Shown here: one piece after another, positions 6,491 through 15,528 of the stretch
How positions within the stretch are numbered: the first letter of the stretch is position 1
Layout of the letters: every line of letters begins with the position of its first letter
Origin: Aquirufa lenticrescens
Lineage (GTDB): Bacteria > Bacteroidota > Bacteroidia > Cytophagales > Spirosomataceae
DNA: 64,000 nt
NCBI RefSeq assembly: GCF_019916085.1
Contig: NZ_CP049834.1
Coordinates: 465,501-529,500 of the forward strand
Reading direction: 5' to 3'
Made by a program: the position numbers and the translations under genes
The notes under the pieces: model-generated
Databases searched by the model: none
What the model was told of the DNA's origin: nothing
What the model saw: the letters and a program-made list of their open reading frames with translations, nothing else

Positions 6491-8401
6491 ATGCCTACAG
6501 CTCAAGCAGAACCTTTAAAAATTGTCATTGATTTCGATAGCACATTCACGAAAGTGGAGGGGCTCGATGAATTAGCGAGAATCGCGCTTCAGGGAAATCC
6601 GAAGCAAGCGGAGATTGTGGGAAAGATTAAGGATATCACCGACCAAGGAATGGTGGGGGCCTATTCTTTCGCAGATTCCTTACGCGATCGTGTCGCTTTA
6701 TTGCCGGCGAATCGTTCGCACGTGGATCAATTGATCGTCTTTTTAAAAGGTAAAATCTCGGAGTCATTTAAGCGCAACAAGGATTTTCTAGAAGAAAATG
6801 CCGCACAAATCTTAATCGTTTCCTCTGGTTTCAAAGACTTTATCGTTCCGGTTGTGAACGAGATGGGCATCCCAGCAGAGAACGTATATGCGAATACGTT
6901 CACGTATGATGCGGAAGGAAATATTACTGGTTACGATGCGGACAATTTATTGTCTCAGGATAAAGGTAAAGTTCGCTTGCTGCAATCATTGCAATTAGAA
7001 GGTGAGGTTTACGTGATCGGTGATGGTATCACGGATTACGAATTACGCGAGTCTGGTTTAGCGAATAAGTTCTTTGCGTTCACGGAAAACGTTTCGCGCA
7101 AGGCGGTGACGGACAAAGCGGATTTTATCGTACCCTCTTTAGATGAATTCTTGTACATTAACGGTTTAAGCCGCGCACAGTCGTATCCTAAATCGCGTAT
7201 TAAGGTTCTTTTATTAGAAAACGTGCACCCAGGTGCGGTGAATGCATTCAAGAAAGAAGGTTTCCAAGTGGAACTTTTGAAAGGCGCTTTGGATGAGGAT
7301 GAATTGATCGAGAAGATCAAAGATGTGTCTATTATCGGTTTGCGTTCGAAAACAAATTTGACGAAAAAAGTATTAGATCATCCGAATGCCTCTCGTTTGA
7401 TGTGCGTGGGTGCTTTCTGCATCGGTACAAACCAAATCGATTTAGTGGAATGTGAGAAACGCGGAATCGCGGTGTTTAATGCGCCGTATTCGAATACGCG
7501 TTCGGTCGTGGAATTGTCGATTGGTTTGATGGTGATGTTAACGCGTAATATCTTCGAGAAATCGACGAAAATGCACGCGGGTGTTTGGGATAAATCAGCG
7601 ACGAATTCGTACGAGATTAGAGGTAAGAAAATTGGTTTATTGGGATATGGAAGTATCGGTACGCAGATTTCCGTGATTGCGGAGGCGCTGGGTATGGAGG
7701 TGTATTTCTATGATATCGTAGATAAATTAGCCTTAGGTAATGCCAAAAAATGCACCAGCTTAAAAGAGTTATTATCTCAGGTGGATTTTGTGAGTTTGCA
7801 CGTTGATGGTCGTAAGTCAAACACGAACATCATCGGCAAGGAGCAATTCTCTTGGATGAAAGATAATGTCATCTTTTTGAACTTATCGCGTGGTCACGTG
7901 GTCGAAATACCGGCTTTAGTGGAGGCGATCAAGTCTGGTAAAGTGTGGGGTGCGGCGATTGACGTATTCCCGCATGAGCCGAAGACGAATGACGAGGAGT
8001 TCATGAGTGAATTACGTGGATTGCCTAACGTGATTTTGACGCCGCACATCGGTGGTAGCACGGAGGAGGCACAGCAAAATATTGGTGAATTCGTGCCAGC
8101 GAAGTTGTTGCAATTTATGAACAACGGTAGCACGTATGGTTCGGTAAACTTCCCAGAATTGCAATTGCCGCCTTTAGAGGATGCGCACCGTTTGTTGCAT
8201 ATTCACCACAATGTGCCGGGGATTTTGGCCCAAATCAACCAAATCTTTGCGAAATACCACGTAAACATCATTGGGCAATACTTAAAGACCACAGAAAATA
8301 CGGGTTATGTGATTACGGATGTGGCCAAAGAATACTCGGATGAAATTGTAAGCGAATTGAAGCTGATCGATAACACCATTAAGTTTAGAATGTTATATTA
8401 A
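6491..8401 (+). CDS. Fused phosphoserine phosphatase-phosphoglycerate dehydrogenase
   Basis: A 636-residue protein in which two serine-pathway enzymes are joined. Residues ~10-220 are a HAD-IB phosphoserine phosphatase: motif I DFDST with D14/D16, E23 at the substrate position, VSSGF (110-114), DKGK (157-160) and GDGITD (177-182). Residues ~235-555 are a D-3-phosphoglycerate dehydrogenase: GYGSIG (385-390), R467 in LSRGHVVE, E496 in PHEP, and H519 in TPHIGGST. Residues ~560-636 are an ACT domain, likely for serine feedback. One polypeptide could thus catalyse the first and last steps (3-phosphoglycerate to 3-phosphohydroxypyruvate; phosphoserine to serine), while the middle step is the next gene, one base downstream. 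No internal stop or frameshift separates the halves. Confidence 0.9.
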   Translation: MPTAQAEPLKIVIDFDSTFTKVEGLDELARIALQGNPKQAEIVGKIKDITDQGMVGAYSFADSLRDRVALLPANRSHVDQLIVFLKGKISESFKRNKDFLEENAAQILIVSSGFKDFIVPVVNEMGIPAENVYANTFTYDAEGNITGYDADNLLSQDKGKVRLLQSLQLEGEVYVIGDGITDYELRESGLANKFFAFTENVSRKAVTDKADFIVPSLDEFLYINGLSRAQSYPKSRIKVLLLENVHPGAVNAFKKEGFQVELLKGALDEDELIEKIKDVSIIGLRSKTNLTKKVLDHPNASRLMCVGAFCIGTNQIDLVECEKRGIAVFNAPYSNTRSVVELSIGLMVMLTRNIFEKSTKMHAGVWDKSATNSYEIRGKKIGLLGYGSIGTQISVIAEALGMEVYFYDIVDKLALGNAKKCTSLKELLSQVDFVSLHVDGRKSNTNIIGKEQFSWMKDNVIFLNLSRGHVVEIPALVEAIKSGKVWGAAIDVFPHEPKTNDEEFMSELRGLPNVILTPHIGGSTEEAQQNIGEFVPAKLLQFMNNGSTYGSVNFPELQLPPLEDAHRLLHIHHNVPGILAQINQIFAKYHVNIIGQYLKTTENTGYVITDVAKEYSDEIVSELKLIDNTIKFRMLY

Positions 8402-8402
8402 T

Positions 8403-9479
8403 ATGAGCACCTTTTTTACCCCCGGCCCTGCGGCCTTGTTTCCTACGGTTCAGTCCCATTATATGGAGGCGTTTCGATTAAACCTCGGTTCGATTTCCCA
8501 TCGTTCCGCGGCTTTCCGTAAGATCTACCAGCACGCAGACGAGCAATTGCGCGAGTTATTCGCCTTGCCTAAGAGCCACGCGGTCCTATTTACGGGATCT
8601 GCGACGGAGGTGTGGGAGCGTATCATCATGAATACAGTGGAACACGAGAGTTTTCACTTAGTGAATGGCTCGTTCTCGAAGAAGTTTTTCGATTTTTCTA
8701 AAGACCTGCACAAGTATGCGAATTCGATGCACAAGCCTTTTGGCGAGGGTTTCGATGCTTCAGAAGTGGAAGTGCCGGAATATGCCGAATTGATTTGCTG
8801 CACGGCGAACGAAACGAGTTCGGGCGTTCAGATGAAGGCTTCAGAGATCCATAAGATCAAGAAAGCGAACAAGGATAAGTTTGTGGCGGTGGATATGGTT
8901 TCCTCTGCGCCTTACCCTAACCTTGATTTTAGTTTAGTAGACTCAGCCTTTTTTAGTGTCCAAAAATCGTTCGGAATGCCTGCCGGTCTAGGTGTTTGGT
9001 TTGCGAATGAGGCGATGCTAGAGAAGTCAGAAAGAATGAAAAAGCACGAAGGAATCGTGGGGACGTATCACTCGTTGCCAAGCCTTTGGGAAAATTACAA
9101 GAATTTCGAAACGCCAGAAACACCTAACGTGATGGCGATTTATGTGTTAGGAAAAGTGGCGGAGGATTTTAACCGAATTGGCGTGGAGAATATCCGCAAA
9201 GAGACGGATAAAAAAGCGAAGGCTTTGTATGATTTTGCGAAGAAATCGGATAACTTCGAAATATTCGTGGAGAATGAAAATCACCGTTCAGCGACCGTTG
9301 TGGTGTTAAACTGCAAGGAAGGTTCGTCTAAAGTGATCAATACAATAAAAGAGAGAAGCGATATGATTATAGGGGCTGGATACGGCAAGTTGAAAGAAAC
9401 CCAAATCCGTATCGCGAATTTCCCAGCAGTAAATATGGACCAGGTTCAGGCTTTAATTACTGAATTAGGTTCACTTTAA
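8403..9479 (+). CDS. serC: Phosphoserine aminotransferase (class V)
   Basis: Class V PLP aminotransferase of 358 residues. It starts FFTPGPAALFP and has the SISHRS segment (about 30-35), TGSATE (64-69) and the PLP lysine K188 in SVQKSFGMPAGLG. It transfers an amino group from glutamate to 3-phosphohydroxypyruvate to give phosphoserine. Other class V enzymes such as alanine-glyoxylate aminotransferase look similar. The position one base after the serA/serB fusion settles the call: together the two genes make the full pathway. The sequence is divergent from the E. coli SerC type. Confidence 0.88.
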   Translation: MSTFFTPGPAALFPTVQSHYMEAFRLNLGSISHRSAAFRKIYQHADEQLRELFALPKSHAVLFTGSATEVWERIIMNTVEHESFHLVNGSFSKKFFDFSKDLHKYANSMHKPFGEGFDASEVEVPEYAELICCTANETSSGVQMKASEIHKIKKANKDKFVAVDMVSSAPYPNLDFSLVDSAFFSVQKSFGMPAGLGVWFANEAMLEKSERMKKHEGIVGTYHSLPSLWENYKNFETPETPNVMAIYVLGKVAEDFNRIGVENIRKETDKKAKALYDFAKKSDNFEIFVENENHRSATVVVLNCKEGSSKVINTIKERSDMIIGAGYGKLKETQIRIANFPAVNMDQVQALITELGSL

Positions 9480-9494
9480 TTTAAACCTAGGACT

Positions 9495-10490
9495 ATGAAA
9501 AATGGAACACCCATTCGGTGGGGTATATTGGCGTGCGGCGGTATAGCTCGCAAATTTGCAGACGATTTAGCCTTCGTTAAGGACGGTTATTTAGCGGCTG
9601 TTTCCTCCAGAGATATTTCCCGTGCAGAAGAGTTTGCATCTCATTATGGACCCGATGTGAAATGTTTTGGTTCGTATGAAGCGATGCTTGCAAGCGGCGA
9701 AATCGATGTGGTGTATATCGCCTCTCCACACGGATTACACCATGAGCATACGTTATTGTGTTTGAATGCGGGACTTCCTGTCTTATGTGAAAAAGCCTTT
9801 GCCATCAATTCGAAGCAAGTGGCGGAGATGATTCAGACAGCGCGTGATAAGAAAATCTTCTTAATGGAGGCTTTATGGACGCGTTTCCATCCCTCTATCG
9901 TGAAACTGCAAGAGATTCTAGCATCGGGTGTGATCGGAGATATCGTTCACCTGGCAGCTGACTTTGGCTTTCACGCACCCTACGATGCGGAGGCGCGTTG
10001 GTTTAATCCTTCTTTGACCGGCGGATCATTATTAGACATCGGTATTTATCCTTTATTTATCTCCAAATTCGTGTTAGGAGAGCCTTTAGAAATGAAGGCA
10101 ACTGGCGTCATGGCGCCTACGGGAGTGGATATGAATACGTCTATCGCCTTGAAATATAGTTCTGGAGCGATAGCCACTTTGTTCTCTACTTTTGCCACAA
10201 AGACGGATACGACCTGTGAAATTCACGGTACGAAAGGCAAGATTCACATGCATTCACGTTTCCACGAAACGAAAGGAATTACGGTGACGATTCATGAAAC
10301 AGAGCAGGAGATGTTCTATGAAACGGAGCGTTTAGGCTGGGGTTATAGTTACGAAGCGGAGGCCGTTCAAGCGGATTTACGTGCGGGTCACACGGAAAAT
10401 GCCTTGATGACGCACGCTTTCAGTACGGAATTAATGGCTTTATTAGATGAAATTCGTTCTCAAATCGGTTTAAAATATCCTAATGAATAA
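9495..10490 (+). CDS. Gfo/Idh/MocA-family oxidoreductase
   Basis: 331-residue NAD(P)-dependent oxidoreductase. The N-terminal Rossmann motif is GILACGGIARKF (about 10-21), followed by SPHGLHHEH (about 77-85) and CEKAFA (about 98-103), where the EK lysine is the family's catalytic residue. The C-terminal part is the usual alpha/beta substrate domain. The ALWTRFHP segment is typical of the dimeric dihydrodiol dehydrogenase/glucose-6-phosphate oxidoreductase-like subgroup. The substrate, probably a sugar or cyclitol, cannot be read from sequence. It follows serC by 15 bases and overlaps the SGNH hydrolase gene by 8, so it belongs to the same plus-strand run. Confidence 0.85.
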   Translation: MKNGTPIRWGILACGGIARKFADDLAFVKDGYLAAVSSRDISRAEEFASHYGPDVKCFGSYEAMLASGEIDVVYIASPHGLHHEHTLLCLNAGLPVLCEKAFAINSKQVAEMIQTARDKKIFLMEALWTRFHPSIVKLQEILASGVIGDIVHLAADFGFHAPYDAEARWFNPSLTGGSLLDIGIYPLFISKFVLGEPLEMKATGVMAPTGVDMNTSIALKYSSGAIATLFSTFATKTDTTCEIHGTKGKIHMHSRFHETKGITVTIHETEQEMFYETERLGWGYSYEAEAVQADLRAGHTENALMTHAFSTELMALLDEIRSQIGLKYPNE

Positions 10491-11130
10491 GATCCTTCTT
10501 TTACTATTTTTGTCCTTTGGCGTATTTGCCCAAAATCGTTTCGAAAAAGAAATTGTGGCTTACGAAAAGCAAGATTCTATTGCTTTGCCGGCGAAAGGAA
10601 TGAAGTTGTTTATCGGCTCTTCGAGTTTCCGTCTGTGGAAAAGTTTCGATGCGGATACGAAAGGAATGAATGCCTTTAACCGCGGTTTTGGTGGAAGTAC
10701 TTTGAAGGATGCCTTGTATTATTTCGATCGCATGGTCGTGAAATACCAGCCCTCTTGGGTGTTCATGTACGAAGGAGATAATGATTTAACCTCTGGTACA
10801 AGTCCGGAAGAAATTGCCTCGCAATTCGAAGAGTTTTCCGCCCGTTTAGCGAAGCAGGTTCCCGGGGCAAAACTTGTTTTCGTATCAGCTCGCCCTAGCT
10901 TAGCTCGCGAGGCATTGAAAGGAAAGCAACAAGATTTGAATCAACGCATCGCGGCGATTGCTGCCAAGAAAAAAGGACATTATGTGATTGATATGCACTC
11001 GCCTTTCTATAATGCGGACGGGACCTTGATGCAAGATATTTTCGTGGCAGATCGTTTGCACCTGAATGAAAAGGGCTATGTTATCTTTGCGAAACAAATA
11101 CAAAACTTCATTCGAGCTTATGCCAAATAG
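10483..11130 (+). CDS. Secreted SGNH/GDSL-type hydrolase
   Basis: 215 residues with an N-terminal signal peptide (hydrophobic LLLLFLSFGVFA, predicted cut near AQ at 16-17), so periplasmic or exported. The SGNH blocks are in order: GSSS at 45-48 with nucleophile S47 (in place of GDS), G70-G71-S72, GDND at 98-101, and DRLHLNEKG near the C-terminus supplying the Asp and His. These enzymes deacylate lipids, sugars or glycans; the target is not known. It overlaps the preceding oxidoreductase by 8 bases and the following regulator by 11, so it is translationally coupled. Confidence 0.83.
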   Translation: MNKILLLLFLSFGVFAQNRFEKEIVAYEKQDSIALPAKGMKLFIGSSSFRLWKSFDADTKGMNAFNRGFGGSTLKDALYYFDRMVVKYQPSWVFMYEGDNDLTSGTSPEEIASQFEEFSARLAKQVPGAKLVFVSARPSLAREALKGKQQDLNQRIAAIAAKKKGHYVIDMHSPFYNADGTLMQDIFVADRLHLNEKGYVIFAKQIQNFIRAYAK

Positions 11131-11866
11131 GGATGTATTAAAGGGTGATTGGTTGCCGAATATTTCGGTGGACTGCGTTATTTTCGGATTTCAAGAGAAT
11201 CAATTAAAGGTGCTTTTATTGAAGTTTAGAAATAACGAAGTTTGGTCGTTGCCGGGTGGATTTATTGGCAAAGAAGAAGATGCAGATGATGCGGCAAAAC
11301 GCATCCTATGGCAGCGTACCGGCTTGGAAAATCTTTATTTGCAACAGTTTCATACGTTTGGCGATCTCAAAAGAAACATCGGTGCCATCGAAAAGCACGA
11401 GGAGATTAATCTAGCGATGGGTCGTTCATTAGAGGATATGAAATGGTTGTCACATCGCTACATTACGATTGGGTATTATGCCTTAGTGGAATATTCAAAA
11501 GTGAAGGTGACTTTAAATGACGTTTCGGACGATTCAGCCTGGATGGATGTTGATCAGATTCCTTCCTTGTTTTTAGATCACAATGTCATCGTAAAGACAG
11601 GTCTTGCTCATTTGCGTGCGTCCATAGATACGAAGTTAGCGGCCTTTAATCTATTGCCGGAGACCTTTACCATGTCCGAATTGCAACAGGTGTATGAGAC
11701 AATTCTTGGGAAAGAATTAGTGCGTACAAATTTCCAGCGTAAAATGTTAAGTTTGGATATTCTAGAGCGTATCGAGAAGAAATATACAGGAGGCGCACAC
11801 AAGGCACCTTATTTATACCGTTTGGACAAGAAAAAAGCGGAGGCTTTTTTGTCCTCCGCTTCTTAA
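11120..11866 (+). CDS. NrtR-like transcriptional regulator with degenerate Nudix domain and winged helix
   Basis: 248 residues from the ATG at 11120; an upstream ATG at 11066 would add an 18-residue tail lying inside the SGNH gene and is less likely. Residues ~10-150 are a Nudix fold starting ISVDCVIFGFQ. The Nudix box (about 50-72) reads GFIGKEEDADDAAKRILWQRTG: the catalytic RExxEE is replaced by KRILWQ, so hydrolysis is unlikely. Residues ~175-240 form a winged-helix domain (LPETFTMSELQQVYETILGK, then RTNFQRKMLSLDILER). This is the architecture of NrtR and of Bacteroidota sugar regulators of the same fold, where an ADP-ribose or sugar ligand releases DNA. The ligand and operator here are unknown. 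Confidence 0.82.
   Translation: MPNRDVLKGDWLPNISVDCVIFGFQENQLKVLLLKFRNNEVWSLPGGFIGKEEDADDAAKRILWQRTGLENLYLQQFHTFGDLKRNIGAIEKHEEINLAMGRSLEDMKWLSHRYITIGYYALVEYSKVKVTLNDVSDDSAWMDVDQIPSLFLDHNVIVKTGLAHLRASIDTKLAAFNLLPETFTMSELQQVYETILGKELVRTNFQRKMLSLDILERIEKKYTGGAHKAPYLYRLDKKKAEAFLSSAS
11835..11861 (-). terminator. yebC terminator embedded in the 3' end of the convergent regulator gene
   Basis: AAGCGGAGG (11835-11843) and CCTCCGCTT (11853-11861) form a perfect 9-bp inverted repeat. On the minus strand the stem is followed by T's, a good intrinsic terminator 12 bases after yebC ends. It lies in the last codons of the plus-strand regulator. On the plus strand the following bases are CTTAATATTA, so it is weaker in that direction. 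Confidence 0.65.
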
Positions 11867-11872
11867 TATTAA

Positions 11873-12589
11873 TTAGCCCATGTTGTGGTAGACGTTCTGC
11901 ACATCGTCGTCTTCCTCTAGACGCTCGATGAGTTTCTCCACATCCGCTATTTGCTCCTCTGTTAGTTCTTTTGTCTCATCTGGGATGCGTTCGAAATCGG
12001 CTCCCATTAATTCAAATCCTTTTTCTTCTAAGAATTTTTGGATCGCTCCAAAAGCAGTAAACTCCCCATAAATATTTATTTGGTTTGTTTCCTCATCTAA
12101 GAATACTTCGTCACCACCTAAGTCAATCAAGTCAAATTCTAATTCTTCTAAATCGATTTCCGGTTTAGCCGCGATTTTAAATACGGATTTACGGGTGAAG
12201 ATGAAATCCAACATCCCCGTTGTTCCTAGGCTACCGCCACATTTCGTGAAAGAGGAACGGATGTTCGCTACAGTACGGTTGATGTTATCAGTTGTTGTTT
12301 CTACCAGGATGGCGATACCATGTTGTGCATATCCTTCGTATACAATCTCTTTGTAATCCTCTTGGTCTTTCGAAGTAGCGCGTTTGATCGCACGTTCCAC
12401 GTTTTCCTTCGGCATATTCACTGCCTTCGCGTTTTGGATGATGGCACGTAAACGGGAGTTAGATGATGGGTCGCCACCACCTGCTTTCACTGCAATCACA
12501 ATATCCTTACCTATTTTGGTAAAGGTTTTGGCCATTTGACCCCAACGTTTGAATTTTCTCGCTTTTCTAAATTCGAAGGCTCTTCCCAT
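11873..12589 (-). CDS. YebC/PmpR-family protein (translation or transcription factor)
   Basis: 238-residue YebC-family protein, cytosolic. It starts MGRAFEFRKARKFKRWGQMAK, the usual Bacteroidota variant, and keeps the family blocks KIGKDIVIAVKAGG, NMPKENVERAIKRA (about 75-88) and YEGYAQHGIAILVE (about 99-112). Three domains are expected: an N-terminal helical bundle and two alpha/beta domains. The family has been described both as DNA-binding regulators and as factors that relieve ribosome stalling, and sequence does not choose between these. It is alone on its strand and convergent with the regulator gene, with six bases between stops. Confidence 0.9.
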   Translation of the reverse strand: MGRAFEFRKARKFKRWGQMAKTFTKIGKDIVIAVKAGGGDPSSNSRLRAIIQNAKAVNMPKENVERAIKRATSKDQEDYKEIVYEGYAQHGIAILVETTTDNINRTVANIRSSFTKCGGSLGTTGMLDFIFTRKSVFKIAAKPEIDLEELEFDLIDLGGDEVFLDEETNQINIYGEFTAFGAIQKFLEEKGFELMGADFERIPDETKELTEEQIADVEKLIERLEEDDDVQNVYHNMG

Positions 12590-12708
12590 AGTTCATTATT
12601 TTGAAATGCAAAAATAAAACAAGCTGATGGAATTCCGCTATCTGAGCTAAAAAAAATCCCCCCACAGAACCGCCTTTCGCGCTAAGGAAATTTGGCTAAA
12701 TTGCAGGA

Positions 12709-14937
12709 ATGAAAAAATATATCGTACTCTTTTTTGTCCTTTTTACCACGTCGCTTTTTGCCCAAAAGAAGAATGAAAATTTCAAAATGCATATTCAGAA
12801 AAGCACGGGTAACATCAAAATTGATGGGGTGCTTGATGAAAATGCTTGGTTTCAGTCTGCGGCGGTCAGTGATTTTATGATGTGTAATCCCTTCGATTCG
12901 CTGTGTGCACAGGTAAGGACTGACGTAAAGATGACCTACGATGATAAATACATTTATATCTCGGCGGAATGTTTCTTGAAAGAACCGGGCGCCTTTGTGG
13001 TGGAGTCGATGAAGCGGGATTTTGGTTTTGGGGTGAATGATAATTTTTTAGTCTTCATCGATACGTTTGAAGATAAGACAACCGGCTTTGCATTTGGTGC
13101 GAATGCAGCCGGCGCTCAGTGGGATGGCCAAATGTCCGAAGGGTCGAAGGTAAATCTGAACTGGGATAATAAGTGGGAATCTGCCACGACCTACAAGCGG
13201 GATTCGTGGATTTTCGAAGCGGCGATTCCGTTTAAGTCGATTCGCTATAAGGGCAATGTAAGTCGCTGGGGGATTAATTTTTCCCGTTATGATTTAAAGG
13301 CCAAAGAAAAATCCGCCTGGGCCCCTGTCCCTCGGCAATTTCCCACTGCCTCTTTAGCTTATGCTGGGGTATTAGTTTGGGATACACCGCCGCCCACGCC
13401 TAAGAAGAATGTTTCTTTGATTCCCTATGTTTTATCGGGTGTGACGGCTAATTACGAGACGAAAGATCCCTCTTCGATGCGCAATCAAATAGGGGGCGAT
13501 ATCAAGGTCGCTATTAATTCGGGTTTGAACCTAGATATGACATTGAATCCGGATTTCTCTCAGGTGGATGTGGATAGACAACAGACGAATCTGGATCGAT
13601 TTGAGCTCTTTTATCCAGAAAAACGGCAGTTCTTTATTGAGAACTCGGATTTGTTTGATGGATTTGGGACAGAAAATATCCGTCCCTTCTTCTCTCGCAG
13701 AATCGGTTTAGCACTGAATACAAAGACCGGTATATATGAGCAAACGCCTATTACTTATGGCGCGCGTTTGAGTGGTAAATTGAACCAGGACTGGAGAATA
13801 GGAGCCTTGAATGTGCAATCAGAAAGAATCGATGCAAAAGGGGTGCCTACCCAAAATTATTCGATGGTTGCGTTGCAGCGAAAGTTATTCGCACGTTCCA
13901 ATTTTGGAGCCTATATGGTCAATAAACAATCCTTCATCGATACTGATTTGCAACGTTCGAATGGTTTTCAGGCCTATAACCGAGATCTGGGATTTGAGTA
14001 TAATCTGGCCTCAGCGGATAACTTCTGGACGGGATCGCTCTTTTATGCGAACACGATTAGTCCGGTGCAAAAGGATCGAAGTTTCTCGCAGGCTGCGTCT
14101 TTGGCCTACAAAGACAATAACTGGGCATTTGGAATTAAAGAATCGTGGGTGGGCGAGAATTACAATCCAGAAACAGGTTATGTTCCGCGTGTGAATTATT
14201 TGCAAACACAGTTTGATGCCGCAAAAAATTTCTATCCGAAAAACAAGTCAACGAATGTGTTTTACACAACACTTTCGGCGATGACAATGAGCTATTGGAA
14301 TAACCAAGGCACTTTTACAGACAATACCTCCTATGTGGCTTATGAAGGAACGATGAAGGATCGTTCTACTTTTGGGAGTTATTTATCGTATGATTATGTG
14401 AAATTATTGTATGATTTCGACGCGACTCGAATGGGGAATACGGCTTTGAAAAAAGGGACGGAGCACGATTGGTATGCCTTGAATGCGCGCTATAGTTCTT
14501 CTCCTATCAAGTTGTTTACGTATACTTTATCGTCTCGTTTTGGTGGTTATTATGGCCAAGGCTGGCGCACAGGAATCACCGCGGATGTAGGGTATCGCTT
14601 CCAACCCTATGGTAGTTTCTCGGTGGCCATCGATTACAATGATATCGTTGATGTGGCCATCCCAGGAACGGATGTGGCAGCAGCGAAGAAAGTTTCCTCT
14701 AATTTCTGGATCATTCGACCTAAAATAGATATCACTTTTTCAAACAAATTGTTCTTTGCCACGTTCTTTCAATTGAATCAACAAACGAAAAATGTGAATT
14801 TAAATGCACGCTTACAGTGGCGTTACAAACCTGCTTCGGATTTGTTCTTAGTGTATACGGACAATTATTTTCCGGAGATTATGCAAATTCGTAACCGTGC
14901 ATTGGTGTTGAAATTGAATTATTGGCTTAATTTGTAA
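12709..14937 (+). CDS. DUF5916 outer-membrane protein with N-terminal CBM9-like domain
   Basis: 742 residues with a signal peptide (YIVLFFVLFTTSLFA, cut before QKK near 20). Residues ~30-215 form a carbohydrate-binding-family-9-like beta domain (IDGVLDENAWFQ, then WIFEAAIPFKSIRY). The rest is a DUF5916 region with VDRQQTNLDRFELFYPEKRQFFIEN near 285-310 and many alternating strands ending in an aromatic-rich C-terminus (LNYWLNL), consistent with an outer-membrane barrel. The function of DUF5916 is not established. A -7-like TAAATTGC (12697-12704) sits four bases before the ATG. The DUF2911 gene follows after 19 bases. Confidence 0.85.
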   Translation: MKKYIVLFFVLFTTSLFAQKKNENFKMHIQKSTGNIKIDGVLDENAWFQSAAVSDFMMCNPFDSLCAQVRTDVKMTYDDKYIYISAECFLKEPGAFVVESMKRDFGFGVNDNFLVFIDTFEDKTTGFAFGANAAGAQWDGQMSEGSKVNLNWDNKWESATTYKRDSWIFEAAIPFKSIRYKGNVSRWGINFSRYDLKAKEKSAWAPVPRQFPTASLAYAGVLVWDTPPPTPKKNVSLIPYVLSGVTANYETKDPSSMRNQIGGDIKVAINSGLNLDMTLNPDFSQVDVDRQQTNLDRFELFYPEKRQFFIENSDLFDGFGTENIRPFFSRRIGLALNTKTGIYEQTPITYGARLSGKLNQDWRIGALNVQSERIDAKGVPTQNYSMVALQRKLFARSNFGAYMVNKQSFIDTDLQRSNGFQAYNRDLGFEYNLASADNFWTGSLFYANTISPVQKDRSFSQAASLAYKDNNWAFGIKESWVGENYNPETGYVPRVNYLQTQFDAAKNFYPKNKSTNVFYTTLSAMTMSYWNNQGTFTDNTSYVAYEGTMKDRSTFGSYLSYDYVKLLYDFDATRMGNTALKKGTEHDWYALNARYSSSPIKLFTYTLSSRFGGYYGQGWRTGITADVGYRFQPYGSFSVAIDYNDIVDVAIPGTDVAAAKKVSSNFWIIRPKIDITFSNKLFFATFFQLNQQTKNVNLNARLQWRYKPASDLFLVYTDNYFPEIMQIRNRALVLKLNYWLNL

Positions 14938-14956
14938 TCTAAATAAAAAACATACT

Positions 14957-15466
14957 ATGAAGAAGTTCTTATTACTATTGACTTGTTTAGTTTCTTTCGG
15001 TGTTTTAGCACAGAAAGCGGCTCCATCACCAGCTGCAGTGGCTTCACAAAAAGTGGGTAACACAGAAGTGATGATTAAGTACGCTCAACCTTCGGTGAAA
15101 GGCCGTTTGGTTTTTGGTACCAAAGAAGCGAAAGCCTTAGTTCCTTATGGCGAAGTTTGGAGAACAGGCGCGAACGAAGCGACTACGATCGAAGTTTCTA
15201 ATGACATCACGGTTCAAGGTAAAACGTTGGCTAAAGGTGTTTATTCTTTATTCACCATCCCAGGTGCGGCAGAGTGGACAATCATCTTTAACAAAGAAGC
15301 TAAAATGTGGGGTGCTTATACCTACAAGGAGGCGAACGACGTTTTACGTGTGAAAGCGCGTGTTAGCGAGCATGCACACACGGAGCAATTCACAATCGGA
15401 ATCACGGCCGCTGGCCAGGTAACGTTAGATTGGGACAAATCTTCAGTTTCTTTTTACTTGAAATAA
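14957..15466 (+). CDS. DUF2911 domain secreted protein
   Basis: 169 residues with a signal peptide (FLLLLTCLVSFGVLA, cut before QKA near 19). The DUF2911 region contains VMIKYAQPSVKGR (about 38-50), YGEVWRTGANEATTIE (about 64-79), GKTLAKGVYSLFTIPG and a C-terminal WDKSSVSFYL strand. The domain is common in Bacteroidota periplasmic proteins and its function is unknown. It is probably cotranscribed with the DUF5916 gene and is closed by a strong terminator. Confidence 0.87.
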   Translation: MKKFLLLLTCLVSFGVLAQKAAPSPAAVASQKVGNTEVMIKYAQPSVKGRLVFGTKEAKALVPYGEVWRTGANEATTIEVSNDITVQGKTLAKGVYSLFTIPGAAEWTIIFNKEAKMWGAYTYKEANDVLRVKARVSEHAHTEQFTIGITAAGQVTLDWDKSSVSFYLK

Positions 15467-15481
15467 AATCAAGATCTTGAT

Positions 15482-15514
15482 AAAAAAGCGGTTCAGCGAT
15501 GGGCCGCTTTTTTT
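15482..15514 (+). terminator. Intrinsic terminator after the DUF2911 gene
   Basis: AAAAAAGCGG (15482-15491) pairs with CCGCTTTTTT (15504-15513) around a 12-base loop and runs into T's. It separates the secreted-protein pair from the response regulator. Confidence 0.85.
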
Positions 15515-15528
15515 ATTGCCAAAATTCG

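Noticed and set aside
11066-11119. Upstream ATG of the NrtR-like gene
   Set aside because: It would overlap the SGNH hydrolase by 65 bases and adds an 18-residue tail with no family support; the ATG at 11120 overlaps by 11.
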